Positions 36,019 through 47,999 of a DNA stretch of 64,000 nt are shown one piece after another; position 1 is the stretch's first letter, and each line of letters begins with the position of its first letter. The position numbers and the translations under genes are program-made. This stretch comes from Cephalopachus bancanus (taxonomy: Eukaryota; Chordata; Mammalia; Primates; Tarsiidae), in assembly GCA_027257055.1 (NCBI GenBank), contig JAPVLO010000073.1:8513001-8577000 (forward strand), read 5' to 3'. The notes below the pieces were generated by a model that worked only from the letters and a program-made list of their open reading frames with translations, did no database searches and had not been told where the DNA came from.

Positions 36019-36444
36019 CATTCATCATTTCTAATGGCTACATAGAATTACGGTGTTAGGATACATCATAATTTATATAAACTAATAATGGACATTGCTA
36101 GAATATATTATTACAAACTGGTTTTATTATTTCCTTGTAATCTGTGTTTCTTTGGTAGTTTTCAGATTATTTTTATAACTCACTCTAGTATGTCTTTTGT
36201 AATGGAGGCTTGACTTGGAAAATATTAAAGACATTTAATCTTTTTTTAATATTGATTAATTTTTTTTTTTTTTTTGCTAAGGACCGAATTAAAAGAGAGT
36301 TATTACTAAATTGGTCAGAATTCGGTTTTCTTCAGAGCATTTAGATAGCAAACATAGCAGTTTGTTGTCAGTAAGGCCAGCTATCTGTTTTGTAATCATA
36401 CCATTTTCATTTTCTTTTTGTGTGAACATAGCTCTACGTGTCCA

Positions 36445-36962
36445 TAGTGGTGATGAATGGTGTTTCCGCTACTTTTGTGTAACAATAGATACCAATGCTT
36501 AGTGGCATAAAATAACCCTTCCTTTTGCTTACAGTTTTGTGAGTCAGAAGTTTGGGAAGGGCACAGCTGGATGGTTTGTGTCTGATTCACATGACATCAA
36601 CTGGAATGGTTAGGTCTCAAGTGTTCACTTCCAACATGGCTTCTTCCCTCAGATATTTGTTCTTTGGTTTGTCCCTCTCTCTATTTCCATGAGGCATTTC
36701 ATCTTCTAAGGCTTCTCACTGTGGCATGGGCTTCTCATTGTATGGTGATTTCACAGAGTCACACTTCTTACAGGATGGCTGGTTTCTAGGAGGCAAAAAA
36801 GCAAATAAAGCAGTCACAGGAAGCCATCCCCTGCTAGATTCATGCAGATGAAGAAATAGATTCCATCTCTTGAGGATGGGCGAATGGAAAAGTTACATTG
36901 CAGAAGAGCATATGGGGAGCGAGGTATTTTTGTGGCCCACTAAAAATACAATCCACCAAAGT
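36445..36962 (-). mobile_element. MaLR/MLT1-like solo LTR, antisense
   Basis: TGTAACAATAGATACCAATG, AGTGGCATAAAATAACCCTT, GCTTACAGTTTTGTGAGTCA. Confidence 0.6.
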
Positions 36963-37035
36963 GGTTTATTTACATAAAAATTAAGCAGAATTGTCTAGGC
37001 ACATGATCTGACTACTTCACTAAAAAGTGTAAAAC

Positions 37036-37322
37036 TGCTGGGTGCAGTGGCTCACACCTGTAATCCCAGCACTTTGGGAGGTTGAGGCGAGAGGATTGCC
37101 TGAGCCCAGGGATTCAAGACTAGCCTGGGCAACTTGGTGAGACTTTGTCTCTACAATAAATCAAAAACTAGCCAGGCGTGGCAACGCATACCTGTAGTGC
37201 CAGTACTTGGAAGGCTGAGGTGAAAGGATCTCCTGAATCCAGCAAGTAGAGGTTGCAGTAGTTGTGAGCATGCCACCGCATTCCAGCCTGGGTGACAGAG
37301 TGAGACTCCAACTCAAAGAATT
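37036..37322 (+). mobile_element. Alu, sense, lineage-type
   Basis: GCTGGGTGCAGTGGCTCACA to CCAACTCAAAG and (AATT)n. Duplicated flanks AAAAAGTGTAAAAC / AAAAATGTAAAAC. Confidence 0.93.
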
Positions 37323-37539
37323 AATTAATTTTTAAAAATGTAAAACTTTTAAAATTTATTCTATTAAAACTATATTCCTGTGATCATTAAGATCTAAATT
37401 TTAAAGTAATTTATGTTATAAAATATATTTAAATGCTATCATGTTTAGTCCATGTTATCAGTCATGCACATTTAGAAGTTCCTTTCTAAACTTACCTTGT
37501 CTAAGGAAATGTCATTATTTGTAACATTTTATTTGTTTA

Positions 37540-38560
37540 TGAAGAAAGTATTTGTTGAGAGCCTACTATGGGTAAAATGTTTTATTGGGTACTTTAAGAA
37601 ATAAAAAGATTAATTAGTCATGAGTTCTATCTTTGAGGATCTCGCAGGCATCTAGGGAAGATAGGGAATATAGATGATATAAATAAGGTGATGATAGAGA
37701 TGTTGGTGGATTTGGGGGTGTAAGAGACTTTTTTTTAAAGCTTTATGGAAAATGGTGCTGGATGTTGAGGGATGAGTAGAATGAGGATGTGGAGGTGGTG
37801 CTGAAGAATATTTAGAGGAACAGCAGGAGCAGATATGATTAGGAATAGTTATGAATACAGAGTAACCAAGCAGTAACTATGACCATTTCAGTTTGGCTAT
37901 AGTTTATAGCAGTAGCTCTTAAGCTTTGGTCAACACTGAATTCACCTTGGAGAACCTGAGTGGAGCTTGAATAGGGTTTGTGGAGGAATAGTGGGAGAGA
38001 AGAGTGAAAATCTGGGTATGTGAGTATAATATCATGATGGCTCTTGAATGCCAGACTGTGCATCTTTAATTTATATTAGTGAAGTGAATTGAAGAATGAT
38101 AGACATGTGTTAATCAAGAGAATGATCTGATTGAAGTCAGGCTGCAAAAGATTAGTCCGGTACCAGTGTGTATAGCAGTTGGAGCAAAACAAGATGGGAA
38201 CCTGGGAGTTTGGTGTAGAGGTTACTGTGTTCATTCAGAGAGGAGGAATCAAAATCTGTCTCTTGATGAGTGCAGTGAGCATGGAAGGGGCAGAGGGATT
38301 CGAGCAACAAAAAAATTTGGCAACTAATTAGATATGGGGTGCTGAAGCAAAGACAGAAGTCTAATTATGGCTCTAAGGTTACAGTTAAAGTTGGGCCATG
38401 GGAAGATCCCAGAATAGAGAAGCCAAGGCATGATGCTCAGTTGAGGGAACTGAAGATGAATTGGTGTGTTGCATGCACCATGTTTATATAACAAGAGGAC
38501 ACCCTGTTGGGATGTCCAGCTGGCCACTGAGAATCAGGCCTGACAGTCAAGGCAAAAGCT
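37540..38560 (+). mobile_element. Ancient mammalian repeat (copy 2), with MER20-like insert
   Basis: TATTTGTTGAGAGCCTACTA, then GAGAATGATCTGATTGAAGT and TTGATGAGTGCAGTGAGCAT, in the order of the family also seen at 32310 and 42945. At 37908-37975 a MER20-like piece (CAGTAGCTCTTAAGCTTTGG) interrupts it. Confidence 0.45.
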
Positions 38561-38564
38561 AGGA

Positions 38565-39540
38565 CTGGAAATATGGATTTGAGGGTTATTGGCAGCTTGG
38601 CGGAAGTTGAAACTATGACATGAATGAGTTCACCAAGGAAGAGCATATAAAAAGAGCAGAAAAATAGAGAAAGCAAAACCTCAGGAAATAGCTATCTTCA
38701 GGAAACAGGGGAGTAATGACAAATCAGCAAAACTTTGTAGTGTGCTTAGAGTGCTGGGAAGAGAGGTGAGTAGTTACCAGGAAAGATATTTCAGCAGGGA
38801 GTGGTCAGCAGGGTTAAATATTGCAGAGGAAGATGGAGACTGAAGACAAGCCATTTTAAGAATGTGATTGTGTCATATAGTGAAAATAGAAGCCGACCGG
38901 GCTTAAGGAATGAGTCAGTGGTCCGGAACTGGCACTGTTTATAATACTGTGTTATTTTGCTAAGAAAATTCATGCTTACAATGGTCCTTTTAACTGGTAT
39001 TGAAGAGCTGGGAGAAAATCAAGAAAATATTGCTCAATTTAACTAAAAGCAATTTCTTTGTGATCTGTCATACATGAAATTTAGAGCAACAATGGAGTCT
39101 TCCATTCTTCTTTTGTTCATTACTGTAAATGCCTTTACCAGAGGCAGAGGTCTCTTAGGGATGTTACCTTAATCCAAAGGCTTTCGTTTTTATTGAGCTT
39201 ATCTCAGTACATAGAAAAACTCCTTCAAAGTTCAAATTTTTTTCAAAAAATGAAACATAACAGCAACCATGTTTTATTGCTATCATAGAAAGATTTTCTA
39301 AGAAGAAAATTTATTTGGGCAAGATTTCTTGCAATCATTTTATACTTATGATAGACCATTGTAACCAGTATCACAAGCTAACCAAATACATTTTTTTTTA
39401 AATACATAACTAATTCGTCATTAACCATTAACAATGGAATATGATATAATGCAACTATTTTCAGCACCTTCTTTTCTTATTTGTTATTATTGTTAGTACA
39501 TTGGCTTAATCAGTACCTGACTTTCAGGGGGTTTCATAGA
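38565..39540. other. Intron without recognised features
   Basis: No exon is supported. Confidence 0.4.
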
Positions 39541-39544
39541 AGTT

Positions 39545-39765
39545 AGTATGTAGCAGGGCACTGTGCCAGACCTTTGCAAACTGCACCGTTTAATTCTTGT
39601 GGCGATCTCGTGGAGTTAATATTGTTATCCCCACTGGACATTGGAAGAAGTAAGACTGAAAGAAGTGAAGTAATTTACCAAAGGTGATACAGCTATTAAT
39701 TTTCAGAGTCTGGATCCAACTTGGTTTTCTGACTCCAACACTTGTGCACTCTGCAACTGATACTC
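39545..39765 (-). mobile_element. MIR, antisense
   Basis: TATCCCCACTGGACATTGGA, AGTGAAGTAATTTACCAAAG, GTGATACAGCTATTAAT, GGTTTTCTGACTCCAACACT. Confidence 0.75.
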
Positions 39766-39943
39766 ACTTCACTCCTCCTTCTTGGACTCTCCATACATCA
39801 TGGTGCTCCAGGAACATGGACGCTGTGCTACAGATGCCGAAATGTCAGGATTTTGATGACTTCAAGGATGTTCTCTCTTTGATGGATTAATTTGAGTTGA
39901 GGCATTTCTCCTCACACCCCAACCTTGAGTAAAAATTTCTTTT

Positions 39944-40221
39944 TTTTTTTTAGTTGGAGTCTCACTCTGTCGCCCAGACTGGAGTGCAGTGGCCGCTCCC
40001 GGCCACCGTAGCCTCAACCTGCTGGGCTCCGGCGATCCTTCCCCTCAGCCTTCCAAGTAGCTGGAACTACAGGCGCGCGCTACCATGCCCGGCTGATTTT
40101 TTTATTTATTGTAGAGATGAGGTCTCGCCTGCCCAGGCGGGTCTCGAACCCACGGGCTCAGGCAATCCACTCACCTCGGCCTCCCAAAGCGCGGGATTAC
40201 AGGTTGAACCACCGAGCCCGG
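39944..40221 (-). mobile_element. Alu, antisense, young lineage-type
   Basis: GAGTCTCACTCTGTCGCCCA to CCACCGAGCCCGG. A perfect 19-bp target-site duplication CTTGAGTAAAAATTTCTTT (39925-39943 and 40222-40240); CpG-rich. Confidence 0.95.
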
Positions 40222-40390
40222 CTTGAGTAAAAATTTCTTTACAATATGAAGCAGCTGCCTTATCAGTTTTAAGAAGACATAGAAAAGCCAACTGGAAAAA
40301 ATAAAAATCACTTGAAGGAAAAGGAAACTATTTAAAACTGTAGTTTCAAGTTCTGGTTAGTACTGGATGCAGTGGGTTAAAAATGGTCAG

Positions 40391-40681
40391 AGCGAGGTGC
40401 AGTGGCTCACGCCTATAATCCCAGCACTTTGGGAGGCCGAGGTGAGAGGATTGCCTGAGCTCACAAGTTCAAGACCCACCTGGGGAACTTGGCGAGACCT
40501 CATCTCTACAATAAATCAAAAAATTAGCTGGGTGTGGTGGTGCATGCCTGTAGTTCCAGCTACTTGGAAAGTGAGGAAGGAGGATCAACTGAGCCCAGCA
40601 GGTCAAGGCTGCAGTGGCCATAAGCGTGCCACTGCACTCCAGCCTGGGCAGCAGAGTGAGACTCCAACTCAAGAAAAAAAA
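40391..40681 (+). mobile_element. Alu, sense, lineage-type
   Basis: GCGAGGTGCAGTGGCTCACG to CCAACTCAAGAAAAAAA. Flanks AAAAATGGTCAGA / AAAAATGGTTAGA. Confidence 0.94.
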
Positions 40682-40689
40682 AATGGTTA

Positions 40690-41550
40690 GAAATTTTTGT
40701 GAAAAGACTTCATCCAAAGGAAGAGCAGGTTCTACGTTTGTTGCTCTGTGATACTTTGTAACTTCTCTCTGAAAATATTAATTTGTCTCTGTTATATTTT
40801 TCTTAGGCTACTATTAAAATGATCAACCTTCTCTCTGGCATATACATAATTAATTATTCGGTCTACTTTTGGAAATATCTGTTTGGAATATAAATTTTTT
40901 TGTAAATAAGTTATACACAGATAGTTCATCATTTGCCATGAGGAATTTCTTCTGGTTGGTAGTAGTTCTATCAGTATTTATTTGATTGTTGCTAATATTT
41001 ATTTTATAGCAAATTAATCTTTGACATGGATCACCTGTCATTTTATAAATTTCAACTCTAATCTCTTTTGTTACTAACATTGACAATAAATGCACATTCA
41101 GAATCAAAAGACTACATGTTATTTACTCTTAGGAATTACAGTATATGGAAATTAGAGTATCACACAGAGCATCCTAGCTCTGGCCTTGTGCCAGCATGTT
41201 TATTGATTGAATGTTGAATAACCCTCAACAGATTTCTCTGAATTAACTAGTGTAATCAAAGTATAAAAGGAACTCAACATCTAAAAAATAAAAATCACAG
41301 AGGCAATAGAAGGCATACAATGTTGAAATGACTCCATTAACTTTATTCTCCCTAACATAATAGCAATGAGTTCTATATATTCAGGATCTAAATATCAATA
41401 TTAGGACTGACTTTGGACCAATACGCTTTAACATGATCACAGTAGTGTTAGTATTTTGGTCATTCAAACTATGCTTTGCTAATGAATATGACTTCTCACA
41501 AGGGCATCCTATACAAATGATAAAAGTAACAAAAAAATCTATACAACAGT
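40690..41550. other. AT-rich intron without recognised features
   Basis: No exon or clear repeat is seen. Confidence 0.45.
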
Positions 41551-41565
41551 TTAAATTTCTTTTCT

Positions 41566-41852
41566 TTTTTGGGGAGGTGGAGTCTCACTCTGTCGCCCAG
41601 ATTGGAGTGCAGTGGCACACTCCCAGCCACCGCAGCCCTGACCTACTGGGCTCTGGTGATCCTTCCACCTAAGCCTTCCAAGTAGCCGGAACTATGGGCG
41701 CGCACTACCATGCCTGGCTAGTTTTTGATTTATTGTAGAGACAAGGTCTTGCCAAGTTGCCCAGATGGGTCTTGAACCTGCAGGCTCAGGCAATCCACTC
41801 GCCTTGGCCTCCCAAAGTGCTGGGATTACAGGCTGAGCCACCGAGCCCGGCC
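41566..41852 (-). mobile_element. Alu, antisense, lineage-type
   Basis: GGTGGAGTCTCACTCTGTCG to GCCACCGAGCCCGGCC. Flanks TAAATTTCTTTTC / TAAATTTATTTTC. Confidence 0.94.
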
Positions 41853-41859
41853 TAAATTT

Positions 41860-42940
41860 ATTTTCATTTGCTTTAATTCACTTAGTAGTTAACCTGATTA
41901 AAAGTGAATAGATAGATCATAATATTTGAAGTAAAATATTAACAGTTATTTCTCATAAATGGCCTGTTTTAGCCATTTTGGTAGCATCTATGCACTACAT
42001 AAACAAAGTTTCCTTCTGATCAAAGTGTTATTAAGAGCTTGTGAAATTAATTTAGAATTTAGCTACAAATATTAGGAAGCATTTCATTTACCTTTCATTT
42101 ACTTTATAAAGCAAAATCTTTATAATGTAATAAAGTATTTATTCCATTAGAGGAGATATTTTAATTAATCTGCTGAGTTGTTTTATATTATGTACATTTA
42201 GTTTATATGAGTCATATGCATATAAACAAATGTATAACCACAGTATATCAACTTAATTTTCAGAATTTTAAGAGGTTGTATCTAGACTGTTATTTGTTCT
42301 CTAGACCCAATCAAAAGAACAAGTAGCTGAGGTTTTAAAGGTGATTTAATGCCATTTCCTCCCCTCATCTTTGATTGTTCTGTTGTGCCAAATCTTCATA
42401 CCCTCCTTTTTTATCCCAACCTGTGCATAAGCCATATGAGCTCTGTTCTAGGGGTGGATGTGTTTACAGCTCAGCTCCAGCAAGCATATTGGTTCTTGCA
42501 TAGAGTTGATAACTTCAGCATTGTCTCTGCAATGCTGTTCCCCCAGGTGTCTGTCCTTAACTCTCTTGCTTTCTTCTCCTTCCCTAGGTGAGCACTTGTG
42601 TTCCCATGGGTGCAACTGGGTAACTCCTGGATTCTAAGCTCTACTTTACACTCTTGCCTGGACTCTTGTATAGAACTTTCAGCTGAATGCAGGTTATCTT
42701 CCGGTGACATTCAATAGGAATCTCAGATTAAATAATCCCAAATCCAATTCATCATTTCTCAGATCTGCCCCTTGTACCGTGACCCCTGTGCTGTTTATGG
42801 CTTCACCATCTCTCCAGGCAGATGAGAAACGACAGTCATCCCCACACCTTGTTCTTTTCTCAGCTCCCATATCCAATTAATTGTCACACTGTATCTATTC
42901 TACACCTATATTTTCTCTAGATTCATTTTATTTTTGTAGT
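41860..42940. other. Intron without recognised features
   Basis: AT-rich, then more balanced composition after 42300. The open frames are short and not supported as exons. Confidence 0.4.
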
Positions 42941-42944
42941 CAAC

Positions 42945-43720
42945 TAACATGTTTTTGAGCTTCTTCCCACTTTTATGCCATGTATTTGGAATGTGACATA
43001 GTGCCTACTTCAAGAAGCTCATGCCTAATAAGAGAGAGAGAAGTAAATTGACCATCATTGTCCAATATGATAATTACTAGTTATAAATATTCACAAGCTG
43101 CTGAAACTGGAAAGAGGACATGGAAGGCTTCCCGGAGGAAGAAGCATGGGAATGCTCTCTGGGTAGATGAAGGCATTATCTAGGTAAAGAGCAGAAGAAA
43201 GACTTGTGGGAGGCAGAAACAGCAGTAGGTGCAAATGCCCAGAGCTGTGAAAGAGCAGGGTGTGTTTTTTTTGTTTTTTTTTTTTGAGTTGGAGTCTCAC
43301 TGTGTCGCCCAGACTGGAGTGCAGTGGCCGCTCCCGGCTACCGCAGCCTCGACCTGCTGGGCTCCGGCGATCCTTCCGCCTCAGCCTTCCAAGTAGCTGG
43401 AATTACAGGCATGCGCTACTACGCCCAGCTGATTTTTTTTTTTTATTTATTGTAGAGATGAGGTCTTGCTGCCCAGGCGGGTCTCGAACCCACAGGCTCA
43501 AGCAATCCACTCACCTCAGCCTCCCAAAGGCACGGGATTACAGGCTGAGCCACCGAGCCCGGCTGAGCAGGGTGTTTTCAAGATGTAAAAGTGATTTAGG
43601 GTACAAGTTGAGGAGTACTGAGAAATGAAGCAGAACAGAGGCACATCTATAAAGGGCCACGTATACCAAACTAGGAAACTTGGATCTCATTCTTAAAGTA
43701 TCTTTCTTATCTCTTTTTCT
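42945..43720 (+). mobile_element. Ancient mammalian repeat (copy 3), split by an Alu
   Basis: GGAAGGCTTCCCGGAGGAAG, GGTGCAAATGCCCAGAGCTG, then after the Alu AAAGGGCCACGTATACCAAA and CTTGGATCTCATTCTTAAAG. The order is consistent across the insertion. Confidence 0.55.
43264..43564 (-). mobile_element. Alu, antisense, young lineage-type, inside an ancient repeat
   Basis: TTTGAGTTGGAGTCTCACTG to CCGAGCCCGGCT. Target-site duplication GAGCAGGGTGT (43253-43263 and 43565-43575). Confidence 0.94.
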
Positions 43721-43979
43721 ATGCGTGATCAGCACCATTGCAAACACACAAACAAAAACTCCTGACTGTTCTCTTGCAGACCACTCTCTTGTCTTTTTTT
43801 AAATTTTTTCATTCCTTAGATTGTGGTCAGAGGTGGCTTCTCCAGTAATAGTTTAGAACTTGTCTGTCTTCTTGATCTTTCAGTAGCTTTTATGACTCAC
43901 CAAACTACCCTAATTTCCTACAGTCTCCATTTGTCCACTTCTGCTAAACACACTGCATGAGTCAAGCTTATGACAACTG

Positions 43980-44095
43980 TCTACCCCTCTAAATTAGAAG
44001 CTCCTTAAGGCCCGAGTCTGTGTTTAGTACATTTCAGTAGATTTAGGTCACCCTGGCCTTGTTTTGCATGTAGTAGGCCTTTGCATATCTGGCCT
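43980..44095 (+). mobile_element. L2 3' tail relic
   Basis: AATTAGAAGCTCCTTAAGGC, CCGAGTCTGTG and CATGTAGTAGGCCTTTGCAT match an L2 3' end. Confidence 0.55.
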
Positions 44096-44404
44096 TTGCA
44101 TATCTACCACATTTCTTTATTTTCCAGGGTGTTTTATACACATCGAAGTAGCAGTGTTGCTGGAGTAAGCACTGGCTTTCTATAGCTGTCAGCAAGTGTT
44201 CCTTACAGCCTAGTGGCTTGTAACATGCCCTGCTGCTACAAATCAGCAACAGTTCCCAGACAGAGTGGCAATGCTGGGTACAAACCTTCATGTGCAATGT
44301 TTGGTTTTGGGTTTTTTTTTTTTCACTTTTCCCTAGAGTAAAGCAGGTTTAGAAAGCATCCATGCAGGGCCCTTCGCCAAACATTACAATTTCCAGGACT
44401 CTCC

Positions 44405-44570
44405 ACCTCATTTCACTAACAGGTGTAGTGAAAAGAGCTTTGAACTAAGAGCCAGTGTTAGGTTTGGAGTCTCAGCTCTAACTAACTGGGTGACTGTGGG
44501 CAATTTCTAGGCCTTGTTTTACCCACCTGTAGATTTGGGAATTAGACTTAATTTCTGATCTCCTTAGAAA
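44405..44570 (+). mobile_element. MIR, sense
   Basis: TTTGGAGTCTCAGCTCTAAC, TGGGTGACTGTGGGCAATTT, then GTTTTACCCACCTGTAGATT. Confidence 0.7.
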
Positions 44571-44574
44571 CATT

Positions 44575-46980
44575 ATTCCTTCATCATTATTTTCACAGAA
44601 GTGCAGTAATTAAGCATCTTGGTTGCAAACAACTCAAACCTATTCTGACTTTATCTTTTTCATCCTGACTAGTTTAAGCAGAAAAGGTGTCACTGGAAGG
44701 ACGTTGAATACCTCACAGAATGAATTAGGTTAAAAACTGGGCTTGGGAATTTGACAGTTAGCAGCATACAACAGCCCTGTGTCACTCCCCAGGAGCAGTG
44801 TGGGGAGCATGGCAATTGATGTTTCTGGCCACTTCCTGGCACTCATGCCTCTGCCAGTAATCTCTGTTTCGGTGTCTTCAAATTACTTCCTCCATGTTCA
44901 TAGTTTCAGATGCAGATAGCTGATTGAGTCCCGGTCAGATGCTTTCCCCTTGCTGCTAGGGGAGAAAAGGAATATCTGAACCATTTGGCTTTGGGAGTAG
45001 GCAGTGAAGAGGGCACTGACTTTCACAGGCATGCATCCATTGTTGAGACTAATGGTGCCAATTATGCCACGCCCACCTGTCATGATCTCAGGGAAGTACC
45101 TATTGCTGCACGGTGTGCTCCTTTATAACTTCATGCACCTGCTAGATCTGTTTCTTCCAGAGAAGTCAGTTTTGCTGGGGTTTGGACCACTACTCCGATT
45201 ACCTTTTATTATACTTTATTGTGACGTTAGCAACACAATTCTCTGGATTTTGGTAAGCTTCTGACGGAAATGAAGACCTGCAGTTATAGTTCGACCACTT
45301 GAGGTGTTGTCACGGCAGATTAGAGTGGATCACCAATTCCAGCTCGTCATTCACTTGCAGACATACAGCAATAGTTTGGATCAGGAATTATTTCTAGTCA
45401 CAAACAACTCAGACCAGGTCTTATGTATCAAAAACAGCTGAGAGAAATGCTATCTTGAAAAGATAATTTTAAGGTCATACTATCTATCCAAGCCTCCAGG
45501 TAATCTAATTTCTTATCATTGGAATAAATGATGTCTCTAGAAGATTATGCATAAGACTATATTGCCTTAATCTCTTGCAAAGCAATGTTCAGAGGCTTAA
45601 ATTCTGCTTCTGCCTTTTTGGGGAAACCCATTGCTCTGGATGTCGTCCATTATGGTACTTGCAGTGTCCTGTACTAGACTCCATGTTAGAAATAGCTTGT
45701 AAAAATTTAATCAGAGAACTTAGCTTCTCTTTAAAAATGGGACATTTCCTCCCATATGAGAGCTGTGTGAGTTAGCATGTTCACTTCTGCATGTGGCTCA
45801 TGGGTGGCTAAGTACCAGGAGTGGTGCTATTCGCTGTAACTATCTTGGTTCTTGTAGTTGTCATGCTCCTGGTTGTTTATTTTGAAGGCTGCCTCTCTTT
45901 TATTTTGGAAGGAGTGATACAAGGAGGAGTGGAAGTGAAGAGAGATGGTTAGACAGAGGCTGGAAGCCGGATAGAAACCCAAATGAACAGAGGAAACCTC
46001 ACTGGCGAAATGGCTACATCCATCACAGCAGCAGGGTGGATCCTCTCTTGACAAATGGGAATCTAGTCTGTTTCAGTGGCTGCCTGCCCAGTTGGTAGCA
46101 AAACAGTTTAAAGTAACGTCAACAATAAGAACAAGTTTTACACCTCTCCCCTCATGTATTTATACGAAATGTTTTATCTCCTACATAAAAATAGCATGTG
46201 GGACATTAGCTACTCAAAAGAAAACAAGTAAACAATGTGACATCAGTCAGTAATGTCATCCATTCACCTTGGGTTATTGTGAATACTGTGAGTTGCTAAC
46301 TATCCAAATTATATTCAAGTATTTCATCACCTGCTTAATCAAGCTGCAAAACAAGGAGTTAGACCACTTCAACTCCAGTGATTTGATTATGTGGTAAAGA
46401 GACTGGTGCATAAACATTAATCCTGGGAAATTAATTCATGAAAATTAGCTGAAGATACCCCTAGAGGCCTGTTTTGTATCTATTTTTGCATAAAATGTTG
46501 AACTAACTACTTACTGAAGGTGTCTTGGGGGGACTAGAATGATTATGCATGATTCTGTAGTTATCTAGAGAGAATCATGAAGAGGCTATGAAGTGACCTG
46601 AAAATGCATTCTGATTAAAGCTAAGTCCTGAACAGGAAAATTGCTTTAAAATGATTAAAGTTAAAATTTTTGGCAATGAGGAAAATACTTGTCCTAGAAT
46701 GAGGCCTTTGAAAGAGAGAGTCTCATTTTGAGTCTTTTGTAAAACATAAGGCTTTCCATTGCAAAATATTGCATTCTATCAACCTATCACATTTTCTCAA
46801 CTTTGAAATTAGTGAAAGGTTAGGAGAATGTTCTAGATTAAAATCTGGCAGAGCATGGGTGAATATCTTCATTGAATGAAGTCTTCAGCATTCTTTAGAG
46901 CCAACTTAGTTGAATCTACTCAGTGGAGCCTTCCCAAGGCTTGGTCACAACCTCTGCTCCCAGGGCACTTGGCTCCTTTA
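44575..46980. other. Low-repeat intron stretch
   Basis: About 2.4 kb with no named repeat and no supported exon. At 46430-46560 there are ATTAATTCATGAAAATTAG and GATTATGCATGATT, homeodomain- and octamer-like; no more can be said from one sequence. Confidence 0.4.
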
Positions 46981-46989
46981 ATGCCTAGT

Positions 46990-47130
46990 TTGTCAAGTTC
47001 TAGTTCAACATGTTGTTTAAACATCTGTCTTACCCACCAGATCATGAGGTTCTAGAGGACTAGGATCATGTTACCATCCTCTGTATCTTTTCAGCATCTA
47101 GCAGGGTGCCCATTATCCCACCTACGATTG
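46990..47130 (+). mobile_element. L2 3' tail relic
   Basis: ATCATGAGGTTCTAGAGGAC, then TCTGTATCTTTTCAGCATCT and AGCAGGGTGCCC. Confidence 0.5.
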
Positions 47131-47164
47131 AGTCTATAACTCTGATTACATTTATTCTTTTTAA

Positions 47165-47952
47165 AATTTTATTTATCATTTCTTTTTTTTTTAAAGATGT
47201 GGGGTACAATTCAGGTTAGGTATACAAATGTTATGCAGGTACCCTTGTTGATGAGGTGTACCCCTCCCTGCCCTGTCATTTTCCTCAACTGCCAATCCCT
47301 CCCTACCTCCCCTGGCAGTTTCCCACTACTGCCAATCCCTTTCTTATAGCATTATGATAATTGTTCAAGGTCCACTTATGAGTGAGAACATATAGTACTC
47401 TGTTCTTTGTTTCTGTGATAGATCATGGAGTATGATAGACTCTAAATCCATGTTGCTGCAAAGTCCATATGTTTCTCCTTCTTTATGGCTGCATAATATT
47501 CCATTGTATATATGTGCCACTTTTTTTTTTTATCCAATCCAGCTTTGATGGGCAGTATGGTTGGTTCCATGTTTTTGCTGTTGTGAATAGAGCTGCAACA
47601 AACAAGCGTATACAGGTATCTTTTTTGCAGAAAATGATTTGAATTCCTCTGGGTATAATACCAATAGGGATTGCTGGGTCATATGGAAGGTCAGTTTCTA
47701 GTTCTTTCAGAAATCACCACACTGTCCTCCAAAGAGGTTGCACTAGTTTGCATTCCCACCAGCAGTGTAGAAGTGTCTCTTTTTCTCCACATCCTTGCCA
47801 GCATCTGTTGTTGTTTGTTTTATTGATTATGGCTATTCTTACTGGGGTTAGGTGTTACCTCACTGTGGTTTTGATTTGCATTTCTCTGATGATTAGTAGG
47901 CTGAGCACTTTTTCATGTGTCTGTTGGCTGCCTGTATATCTTCTTTTTGGTA
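47165..47952 (-). mobile_element. L1 3' end, antisense, 5'-truncated, relatively young
   Basis: AAGATGTGGGGTACAATTCA, TGCAGGTACCCTTGTTGATG, TATTCCATTGTATATATGTG, ATTTGCATTTCTCTGATGAT: 3' UTR followed by the end of ORF2, all reversed. Same 3' UTR type as the copies at 17250, 53712 and 62617. Confidence 0.9.
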
Positions 47953-47999
47953 AATTTTCACCTTTGCATATATATTTAAAGGTATTAATGCCATATTGA

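Noticed and set aside
43260..43628. 122-codon plus-strand open frame
   Set aside because: It lies almost wholly in an antisense Alu. Such frames recur in every Alu copy here (for example 63401-63748, 16790-17122, 14988-15290) and are not genes.
45004..45264. 86-codon hydrophobic plus-strand frame
   Set aside because: Looks like a membrane protein only because T-rich DNA codes for hydrophobic residues; no family resemblance.
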